Source: Gemmobacter sp.
Lineage (GTDB): Bacteria; Pseudomonadota; Alphaproteobacteria; Rhodobacterales; Rhodobacteraceae
Assembly (NCBI GenBank): GCA_030656535.1
Contig: JAUSPL010000144.1
Span: forward strand, 1-6,751
DNA length: 6,751 bases
Reading direction: 5' to 3'
Shown here: positions 1 to 5,626 of the stretch, one piece after another
How positions within the stretch are numbered: the first letter of the stretch is position 1
How the letters are laid out: each line of letters begins with the position of its first letter
Notes under the pieces: model-generated
Seen by the model: only the letters and a program-made list of their open reading frames with translations
The model's database searches: none
Told to the model about the DNA's origin: nothing
Position numbers and translations under genes: made by a program

Positions 1-31
1 GCCGGTCGGTCAGATTTGAAAATGTGGCCAT
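1..31 (-). CDS. Start of a downstream gene, truncated by the window edge (product unknown)
   Basis: On the minus strand an ATG lies at 31-29, preceded by a GAGGGG Shine-Dalgarno-like sequence (complement of 39-44) at a 7-nt spacing. The frame stays open for the ten visible codons (MATFSNLTDR). It begins 13 nt after the stop of the solute-binding protein gene, the spacing expected for the next gene of an operon. PotD-like binding-protein genes are usually followed by ATPase and permease genes, so a transporter component is the natural guess. Ten residues are too few to identify a family. Confidence 0.45.
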   Translation of the reverse strand, partial: MATFSNLTDR

Positions 32-44
32 AACTTTGCCCCTC

Positions 45-1098
45 TTAGCCGAGGATCCATTCTTCGAACCGTTCAGTCACTTCGGCGATGTCCCCGCCAA
101 AATTGATCATGTCCTGCTCGAAGGTCTGGGCATAGTTGGCCGGATGGGTCGGCATGCGCACGGCTTGGTCATCCGTGATCTGTGCAAGCGCCGCCGGGTT
201 GAGCGGGCCATAGTCCGCCTGTGATGCAAAACCGGCCAGCGGCCCCCCCGACGTGACAAAGCTGACGAATTGCCGCGCAGCCTCCAGATTGGGCGTGTTT
301 TTTGCGATCACCCAGTAGGCGCGTTCCTGTTCGCCTTGGTTCCATGTCATGCCCACCGGCGCCCCGGCTTTTTCGGCCTCAAAATAGCGGCCATGCCAGA
401 TGCCGATCATATCGACTTCGCCGTCGCGCAGCAGTTGCGTGGATTGTGCCCCCGCAGTCCACCACACCGTGATGTGGTCCTTGATCCGGTCCAGCGAAGC
501 AAAAGCTCGCTCCAGATCCAGCGGGTAAAGCTGATCCATCGGAACGCCATCGGCCAGCAGCGCTATTGGCAGAACGCGCGCCGCATACCGTTTGCAGGCT
601 GCGCGGCCCGGGAAAGCGTTCCACATCCCAAAAGTCAGCCCAGCTTTTCGGCGCTTCGCGGTATTTGTCCGAACGCCATGCCAGCACCGTGGCAAACGCA
701 TGGGACCCGATCCCGTTTTCAAACACGCCACCGGGATAGGATTCGTCCATCGTTTCGATAATCCCAGCCTGATTGGCCCGGATCAGTTCACCACCGCCCT
801 GCGTGGTCACGTCGAACTCATAGACCCCGGTCTGGACCTGCGCCGCCAGCTTGGCAAAAGACACCGGCGAAATGGCTTCGATCTTGATGCCGGTTTCCGC
901 AGTAAAGGGGTCGAACAGGTTGGCGCGCGCGGCATCCAGCCAAGGCCCGCCCCATGAATTGACATAAAGCACCTTGTCTTGCGCGCTCAGGACGCCGGGC
1001 GCTGCAAGACCCGCGGCCAAGGCGCCGCCGGTGGCCACAAGAAAACGCCGGCGATTCAAACCGCCGCGCAGGGGTGTGGATGTGGTCAGACGCGTCAT
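45..1098 (-). pseudogene. ABC transporter periplasmic solute-binding protein (PotD/SBP_bac_8-like), Tat-exported, interrupted by a frameshift
   Basis: The product would be the periplasmic ligand-binding component of an ABC importer of the polyamine/opine-type class. The N-terminus has a twin-arginine signal (NRRRFLVATGG), a hydrophobic Ala/Gly-rich stretch and a likely cleavage near LSAQ-D. The mature start (VLYVNSWGGPW) and PVSFAKLAAQVQTG resemble lobe I of this family. After codon 168-169 (SLQ, at 592-597) the reading frame shifts. The other frame continues the same protein (KRYAARVLPIALLADGV, LYPLDLERAF, and later YWVIAKN and MPTHPAN) to the TAA at 45-47. Removing one base, for example in the CTGCAAACGG context, restores about 350 residues, the normal family length. 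Both halves look otherwise healthy, so this is either a sequencing or assembly error or a very recent inactivation. The ATG at 1098 is preferred to the in-frame TTG at 1104 because GAGAGG sits 8 nt before the ATG. The substrate cannot be read from the sequence. Confidence 0.88.
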
Positions 1099-1106
1099 GT
1101 GCAAAT

Positions 1107-1112
1107 CCTCTC
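1107..1112 (-). promoter_or_regulatory. Ribosome-binding site that fixes the solute-binding protein start
   Basis: The minus strand reads GAGAGG here, followed by 8 nt and then the ATG at 1098-1096. The in-frame TTG at 1104-1102 would lie only 2 nt from this sequence, too close for initiation. The ATG is therefore chosen, which puts the twin-arginine motif about 17 residues from the N-terminus. Confidence 0.6.
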
Positions 1113-1137
1113 TGGTGTGGTTTCCGTTTCTGATCGG

Positions 1138-2109
1138 TCAAGCCGGGCGGAACGTTTCGCGGTAAAGGCGCAGCCAGTTGCCATGGGTGATCTTGGCAAC
1201 CTCGTCTTGGGAAAATCCGACGGCCCGCAGGCCTTGGGGCACCACAGCGATATCTTCGACCGATGTGAACCAGTCGGGTGGTGGCGCCTTGCCCGGACGC
1301 GCGGCACTGGCGGCACCGAAGTCAACGCCGCGCGTCCAACGCCCGGTGCGCATCCAGGCATAGTCGGGTGCGGTAAAGTTGTGGCTACGGTCAGTGCCGA
1401 TGGCGACGCTGTCGATACCTGCAATATCAACCGTGCGCGCCACCATCCCGCACCAGGCCTCGACCGATGCGCAGTAGTCGTCGCCGGTGATGTTGCGGTA
1501 CGTCGCGCAGCCGATGACCCCCCCGCTTTGACCCAAGGCGCGCAGCACGTCGTCCGTCTTGTTGCGCTTGTGCGGGAACAGGCTGTCAACGTTGGCATGG
1601 GTGACTGCGATGGGCTTTTCCGACACCTCGATCGCCATCAGTGTGGACCGATCGCCGACATGGCTGCAATCCACCAGAATCCCCGCGCGATTCATCTCCA
1701 GGATCACCTGACGGCCATAGCGCGCCAGACCGCTGTCTTCGGCCTCGTAGCAACTGCCAGCAAGGTCGTTCTGGTTGTTGTAGGTCAACTGCACGACCCG
1801 CACGCCCAGTTCCGCGAACAGTTCGACAAACCGGATGCGACCCTCAAACAGATTTGCGTTCTGAAACCCCATGATGATGGCAAGCCGGCCAGAGGCCGCG
1901 ATGACCTCGATCTGGTCCGCCGTCGCGGCGATGGCCGCGATGTCGGCGTTTTCGGCCACCAGATCGCGCCACTTGGCAATCTGATCCATCGAGTCGACCG
2001 TGCCTTCCCAGAACCCGCAGGTATTCACCACCCCGCGCACCCCACCGGCAAGCAGCGCCTGAAACACCGCGCGGTCAAAATGCCCACATTGCAAGCCGTC
2101 GATCATCAT
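1138..2109 (-). CDS. Peptidase M19 (membrane/renal dipeptidase family) enzyme, predicted cytosolic
   Basis: This is a 323-residue binuclear-zinc metallopeptidase of family M19, an amidohydrolase-type barrel that classically cleaves dipeptides. The metal ligands of the family can be traced: an HxD pair at H10/D12 (CGHFD), the bridging glutamate E122 in SCYEAEDSGL, H150 in LVDCSHVG, H171 in VTHANV, and an acidic residue D240 in AIGTD. The C-terminal THGNWLRLY matches the conserved N-x-x-R end. The HxD pair lies almost at the N-terminus and there is no signal peptide, lipobox or membrane segment, so the usual name 'membrane dipeptidase' should not be read as a location. The start ATG overlaps the stop of the upstream gene (ATGA) and has AAGGA 8 nt before it. 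The stop is 39 nt before the solute-binding protein ATG. The likely job is hydrolysis of an imported dipeptide-like or N-acyl amino acid compound; the real substrate is unknown. Confidence 0.93.
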   Translation of the reverse strand: MMIDGLQCGHFDRAVFQALLAGGVRGVVNTCGFWEGTVDSMDQIAKWRDLVAENADIAAIAATADQIEVIAASGRLAIIMGFQNANLFEGRIRFVELFAELGVRVVQLTYNNQNDLAGSCYEAEDSGLARYGRQVILEMNRAGILVDCSHVGDRSTLMAIEVSEKPIAVTHANVDSLFPHKRNKTDDVLRALGQSGGVIGCATYRNITGDDYCASVEAWCGMVARTVDIAGIDSVAIGTDRSHNFTAPDYAWMRTGRWTRGVDFGAASAARPGKAPPPDWFTSVEDIAVVPQGLRAVGFSQDEVAKITHGNWLRLYRETFRPA

Positions 2110-2792
2110 GTCGTGGTTCCTTCTGCATCAACCCGCGCACGAACAAGCAGGCTCATGTCGCTGTCGTCGTCATTGTCTTTGCGGCCGATCACCGTCCCGT
2201 CCTCGGTCACGATGATGACCCCGGCGTGCCGACGGGAAACGGGTGTGTCCGGGGCCAGCGCGGTCTGCGCCAGTGCATAGATGCGCCACCACAGATCCGC
2301 GTCGATCAACGCGCCATCCCGCAGCGCGCGATCCAGAACCGGATCCGAGCAAGGACAAGGTGTAGCGGCCAGAACACCCGACGACACCAGCGTGACCGCC
2401 AGGCCCAACCGCAACCCGAGCCCTGTGGCCAGAGCCAGCTCCTGGTCATCGACGGCACCCTGCACCGTCACCTCGGCGTGCCCGAGGCGTGCGCAAAGCT
2501 CCGCCAAAAGGTCCAGCGCTGACGGAAGCGCCACCCAGCTGTGCTGACCCGCGGCATCCAGGCTCACTGTCGCGCCATTCTCGGCGGCGATCCGCAGCGC
2601 ACCTGCATCAGCCGCCAAAAGTGCGCGGTGGCGCCGCTCCAGCAGGGCTAACCCGCCCAGACCCTGCATCTGCGAATACATTGGCAAATCGCTTAGGGAC
2701 AACGCAAAGCCCTTTGGCAGCGACGTCAGCGAGAAGACGCGTTCGCTCATCATCCGCATTTCGCGGGGCATAACATTCAATTCGTTGCTCAT
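2106..2792 (-). CDS. Uncharacterised 228-residue protein, tentatively DUF3726-like
   Basis: I do not recognise a function. The protein is soluble-looking, with no signal peptide or convincing membrane helix. The central part (about 45-140) is Ala/Leu-rich and contains SWVALPSALDLLAELC and a Gly/Leu-rich stretch, LATGLGLRLGLAV. The C-terminal part has DLWWRIYALAQTALAPDTPV, then SRRHAGVIIVTEDG and an acidic KDNDDDSD patch (205-212). The W..I.ALA..-A-P-x-T-x-x-SR...DND pattern reminds me of the end of DUF3726 proteins, but this is from memory and needs a profile search. A CPC motif is present at 146-148. The start ATG overlaps the preceding stop by 4 bp (ATGA) and has AGGAG 8 nt upstream. Its own stop overlaps the M19 start in the same way, so the product is translationally coupled to both neighbours and probably works with them. 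The reading frame is well supported; function is open. Confidence 0.85.
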   Translation of the reverse strand: MSNELNVMPREMRMMSERVFSLTSLPKGFALSLSDLPMYSQMQGLGGLALLERRHRALLAADAGALRIAAENGATVSLDAAGQHSWVALPSALDLLAELCARLGHAEVTVQGAVDDQELALATGLGLRLGLAVTLVSSGVLAATPCPCSDPVLDRALRDGALIDADLWWRIYALAQTALAPDTPVSRRHAGVIIVTEDGTVIGRKDNDDDSDMSLLVRARVDAEGTTT

Positions 2793-4495
2793 GCGCAGGG
2801 CTCCTGCGGATAGAACCAGTCCAGCGCGATGCCTGCGCGGATCTCGTCCGGCGTTGGCGCGCCGTGAAACAAGACGCCGCGCAGGTTGCGGTTCAGGAAA
2901 TCGCGCGTCTTGTCGATGCCGTGCAGCCCGACATTCATCAGGCGCACCATGTCGATGGGAACGAACCCGGCGTCGTTTATGTTGGCGTGCGGGGTGTGAT
3001 AGGTCAGCCCCCGAAGAGACTGAATGCGCGCCACGGCGTGGCGATGCCCCGGATGCCGCAGAACAAAGCGGGCGACGCTTTCATCGGGCGCTGCGCGGGA
3101 AAGGTCACGGTACAGCGCCTGCACCCCACCGGGAACGTCCAGTCCCAGATCGCGGGCCTCGGGCACCTCTTCGCGGGCACCCCGGCGTGGCTCTTCGGCG
3201 TTCTCGGATTTGTACCAGATATAGCGATGCGACTCGGGCGTGGTCAGATCCATGTCCAATGCCCACGCATAATCGCTGCGGATGGTGGCCAACAGTCCTG
3301 CCACCGTATCTGCGGGGTCCAGCGTGATTTCGTCTGCACCGTGAACCTGTGCCATCAGCGCATCTGCGGCTTCGGGCACCAGTTCAAGCAGCAAGGAATG
3401 ATAGGTTTCCAACGCCTCGAATGATACATCCCCACGATGGCGCTGCGACACCGCATCCAGCGGAAACGCGCAAGCCACCCCGCCCACCGTTCCCTGCGTC
3501 GCAAGCTCCTGGATATCAGCCCGCATCCGCGTCAGATCATCCGCCACCTTGGCGGACGACGCAAAAGCCTCGTAGACCATGCGATCTTGCCTGCGAAAGG
3601 CAATCGCCCGGTCCATCACGTCCAGAAGCCGGGTCAGGCGCGCATCGCCTTTGCCCGGCGAAAGCGCCCTTGCCTGCGCCAGCGCCGTTTCGCGCGCCGA
3701 TAACCAGCTGTGGATAAGCTGCGGATGCTTGTGCACGAAGAATATCAGCCCAAGCGCCGACCCGTTCCCAACCCCCAGCCAGCGACGAAAGTCGGGTGCC
3801 AACGGAACAGCCTTGTCCGATTGCAGCCCAGCCAGATGGCTGACCAGATCACATGACAATTCGCGCATGAGGTAGGCAGTCAGCAATTGTGCCTGCAACA
3901 TGCCGCCCAGCGGATGATCTGCGCCCAGCGCCGGAAAGCTGCGCGTCCCAAACGTGCCGTTGCCATCCAGCCCGGTGTTGCGCATCAGATAGCAAACCTG
4001 CGACAGGATCTCGACTGATGGTTGCCGCCCGGCCGCCAAAGCGTCCAGCGTGGCGCTGAACACCCGCATTGACCTGTTGGACCGGCCCCAGACCAAAGTA
4101 TTCGGCGCTGCGCGGCCACGGTACAGTTTCGGCAGCTCGGATCGGGCATAGGCGATATCGGCTTCGTTGGCCGGGCCTTCGATTAACGAACACATCATGT
4201 CCCACGCCCGCCCAATGATGCGCCCGGTGCGGCCTTCGGTGCGCGGCGCAAAGGAAAAGGCGATCAGACTGAACTCTCGGTCCGGGGTGCACACAGAATA
4301 CAGGATCGTGCCCTGCGCTTGCGCATCGACATCCATGCGGGTCAGTCGGATATCCCAGCGTTCGCGGATCATGCGATTCATCAGCGCGCGGCTTCCGGAA
4401 ACCCGGCTTGGCTGCAACGCCGCCAGCCGATTTGGCAGCATGAGATCGGCGCTGTCCCGCGGGGCGGGACGCGCTGTTAGGGTGTTGGCGGTCAT
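2789..4495 (-). CDS. Uncharacterised 568-residue conserved-type protein, translationally coupled to the M19 cassette
   Basis: I cannot assign this protein to a named family. It is a large soluble protein without signal peptide, transmembrane helices or an obvious nucleotide-binding motif. Segments that look constrained are ALMNRMIRERWDI (37-49), EGRTGRIIGRAWDMM (87-101), VWGRSNRSMRVF (135-146), VCYLMRNTGLDGNGTFGTRS (167-186), GVGNGSALGLIFFVHKHP (241-258) and LTYHTPHANINDAGFVPIDM (497-516). The density of Arg, Asn, His and Gly in these segments suggests an enzyme or ligand-binding fold with a polar site rather than a structural protein. The start ATG lies 7 nt after the IclR stop. A perfect AAGGAGG is present (complement of 4510-4516) but 14 nt from the ATG, longer than usual. 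No alternative start exists upstream because an in-frame stop intervenes. Its end overlaps the next gene by 4 bp. Context implies a role in the same pathway as the M19 enzyme and the importer. Confidence 0.88.
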   Translation of the reverse strand: MTANTLTARPAPRDSADLMLPNRLAALQPSRVSGSRALMNRMIRERWDIRLTRMDVDAQAQGTILYSVCTPDREFSLIAFSFAPRTEGRTGRIIGRAWDMMCSLIEGPANEADIAYARSELPKLYRGRAAPNTLVWGRSNRSMRVFSATLDALAAGRQPSVEILSQVCYLMRNTGLDGNGTFGTRSFPALGADHPLGGMLQAQLLTAYLMRELSCDLVSHLAGLQSDKAVPLAPDFRRWLGVGNGSALGLIFFVHKHPQLIHSWLSARETALAQARALSPGKGDARLTRLLDVMDRAIAFRRQDRMVYEAFASSAKVADDLTRMRADIQELATQGTVGGVACAFPLDAVSQRHRGDVSFEALETYHSLLLELVPEAADALMAQVHGADEITLDPADTVAGLLATIRSDYAWALDMDLTTPESHRYIWYKSENAEEPRRGAREEVPEARDLGLDVPGGVQALYRDLSRAAPDESVARFVLRHPGHRHAVARIQSLRGLTYHTPHANINDAGFVPIDMVRLMNVGLHGIDKTRDFLNRNLRGVLFHGAPTPDEIRAGIALDWFYPQEPCA

Positions 4496-4502
4496 CGGGG
4501 GA

Positions 4503-5216
4503 CTATCTGCCTCCTTGAAGGGTCAAGGTCAGGTCGCGGGCCGCCTCCAGCAGCGGCTCCAGCAACCGTTCAAGATCAAAACGACTGTCCGGTGCCACCA
4601 GCGACACCGTCGCAAGGCAGCGGCCATGCATGCCGAACACCGGCGCGGCGACAGCCTTGACGCCGGTCATCGTATAGCCCGACGACAGCGCATAGCCATC
4701 GGCGCGGGTTCGGTTGATGTCTGCCGCCTGCGGCAACTCATGGCGGCCCCGCAAAAGCCGTTCCATTGTGGCGTCGTCCGCAAAGGCCACCAGCACCCGA
4801 CCAGATGCAGATCCTTCCAGCGACATCGCGGTGCCGATCTTCTGCTCGGCCCGCAAAAGAAAGTCGCTTTCGGCGCGCGCAACGATGCAAGGCTGCCCTC
4901 GATCCAGAACGGCCAGCGAAGCAGTTTCGCCGGTCGTTGCCACCAGCCGGGTCAGGACGGGTTCTGACCGAAGCCCAATCCCCGCCTGTTCCAGCGCCGC
5001 GCCCGCAAGGCGGGTCGCGTACATCGACACGCGGTAACGGCCTTCGTTGTCTTGTTCCAGCAGGCCAGCCTCGACCAGCGTCAGCAGGCGTTGATACGCA
5101 GTGGGGCGCGACAGACCCAACCCCTGCGCGATGTCGCCCAGTTTCAGCGCGCGCCGGCTCAGGGCAATGTGATCCAGGACCGACAACGTGCGCAATACCG
5201 TCGAAAGCGGGCGCAC
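4503..5216 (-). CDS. IclR-family transcriptional regulator
   Basis: This 237-residue protein has the IclR layout. An N-terminal winged helix-turn-helix spans about residues 4-65 (STVLRTLSVLD, KLGDIAQGLGLSRPTAYQRL as recognition region, then the wing GLLEQDNEGRYRVS). A GAF-like effector-binding domain spans about 75-232, with GETASLAVLDRGQPCIVAR, SLEGSASGRVLVAF and DGYALSSGYTMTGVKAVAAPVFG, ending in LATVSLVAPDSRF. The start is GTG at 5216, the only possible start before an upstream in-frame stop at 5334-5336, and it lies at the usual distance from the helix-turn-helix. It is the first gene of the leftward operon, 7 bp from the next gene, and is divergent from the ThDP enzyme gene. It probably controls its own operon and perhaps the divergent gene in response to a pathway metabolite. 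Whether it activates or represses cannot be told. Confidence 0.95.
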   Translation of the reverse strand: MRPLSTVLRTLSVLDHIALSRRALKLGDIAQGLGLSRPTAYQRLLTLVEAGLLEQDNEGRYRVSMYATRLAGAALEQAGIGLRSEPVLTRLVATTGETASLAVLDRGQPCIVARAESDFLLRAEQKIGTAMSLEGSASGRVLVAFADDATMERLLRGRHELPQAADINRTRADGYALSSGYTMTGVKAVAAPVFGMHGRCLATVSLVAPDSRFDLERLLEPLLEAARDLTLTLQGGR

Positions 5217-5225
5217 GCCCCCGCG

Positions 5226-5247
5226 CCGATGCCAGTGTCGGCATCGG
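5226..5247. promoter_or_regulatory. Perfect 8-bp inverted repeat before the IclR start: candidate autoregulatory operator
   Basis: The arms CCGATGCC (5226-5233) and GGCATCGG (5240-5247) are exact reverse complements around a 6-bp spacer, AGTGTC. The element sits 9 bp upstream of the IclR GTG codon and downstream of the predicted promoter. A dyad of about 20 bp next to its own gene is typical of IclR-family operators. In RNA it could also form a hairpin beside the ribosome-binding site. A partial echo of the spacer, CAGTGT, recurs at 5255-5260, 22 bp (about two helical turns) from the first copy at 5233-5238. Binding by this regulator is inferred. Confidence 0.5.
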
Positions 5248-5332
5248 TTTCTGGCAGTGTTTCGGGAACTGGAACGGCCACGCGGAGTCCTTAAGTCTAT
5301 ATATTTTATACGAATATTGTGTATCCGTAATG

Positions 5333-5364
5333 ATTATATTTCGTTCAGAAGATTACCCTGTCAA
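5333..5364 (-). promoter_or_regulatory. Candidate sigma-70-type promoter for the leftward operon
   Basis: On the minus strand, TTGACA (complement of 5359-5364) and TATAAT (complement of 5333-5338) both match the consensus exactly. The spacer is 20 bp, longer than the optimal 17, so the promoter may be weak or need an activator or DNA distortion. It would start transcription roughly 110 bp before the IclR GTG codon, giving a leader that carries the 5226-5247 palindrome. Confidence 0.45.
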
Positions 5365-5520
5365 ACAAAACCATGATTCTGTGCCATATCTTTTGACGAC
5401 GTCCGATATTCCCAAAGCGTTTGCTTTCAGAATATTCGATGCGAATTGACCGCACGTCCCAATGCCGCCTGATCGGACGCTCAAACAGGCGAATCACCCC
5501 TTCACTCCCTCCCTCGGTGG

Positions 5521-5562
5521 CAAGATTGGTCGTTGACATCCCACCGGCCGGCCCCAATCTTG
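5521..5562. promoter_or_regulatory. 9-bp inverted repeat bracketing a TTGACA box upstream of the ThDP-enzyme gene
   Basis: CAAGATTGG (5521-5529) and CCAATCTTG (5554-5562) are exact reverse complements separated by 24 bp. Between them on the plus strand is TTGACA (5533-5538), and the distal arm covers the place of a -10 element (AATCTT, 17-bp spacing, a poor match). The start codon of the rightward gene is 65 bp further on. The arrangement suggests a split operator, or a stem that occludes the promoter. The spacer also holds the GC palindrome GGCCGGCC (5546-5553), which may be chance. Confidence 0.4.
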
Positions 5563-5626
5563 GACGGCGACTCGCGCCTTTTGGGTGCAACGCTGACCCA
5601 ATCCCTTACCGAAAGTTGATCCGCAG

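Larger units (their letters stand above)
5217..5626. other. Divergent intergenic control region, partly AT-rich
   Basis: This 410-bp stretch separates the divergently transcribed IclR and ThDP-enzyme genes. It holds no convincing gene: short open frames on either strand lack protein-like composition and family resemblance. From about 5285 to 5440 the base composition turns sharply AT-rich compared with the GC-rich surroundings, as expected for promoters in a high-GC genome. It contains the palindrome at 5226-5247, the promoter-like hexamers at 5333-5364, a small AAAGC/GCTTT hairpin at 5414-5427 and the inverted repeat at 5521-5562. No rho-independent terminator, tRNA or recognisable riboswitch was seen. 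Confidence 0.75.

Noticed and set aside
586..599. Programmed ribosomal frameshift as the explanation of the split solute-binding gene
   Set aside because: There is no typical slippery heptamer plus stimulatory structure that I can see, and this protein family is not known for recoding; an error or mutation is simpler.
1102..1104. TTG as start of the solute-binding protein
   Set aside because: It lies only 2 nt from the GAGAGG ribosome-binding site; the ATG at 1098 has an 8-nt spacing.
979..2280. Long plus-strand open frame (433 codons) antisense to the M19 and solute-binding genes
   Set aside because: The translation is Arg/His/Asp-rich without family features and lies opposite a well-supported M19 gene; it is a high-GC antisense shadow.
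4167..4967. Plus-strand open frame of 266 codons opposite the IclR and 568-residue genes
   Set aside because: Low-complexity basic composition with no domain signature, antisense to two convincing genes.
5414..5427. AAAGC-GTTT-GCTTT hairpin as a terminator
   Set aside because: The stem is only 5 bp, GC-poor and without a following T-run, and it is not at a gene end.
5311..5438. CGAATATT (5311-5318) and AATATTCG (5431-5438) as a long-range operator pair
   Set aside because: Most of each arm is the self-complementary AATATT in an AT-rich stretch, so the match is likely chance.
5345..5590. Small minus-strand open frame in the intergenic region (81 codons)
   Set aside because: Crosses the promoter region and the inverted repeat, is unlike any protein family I know, and has no clear ribosome-binding site.
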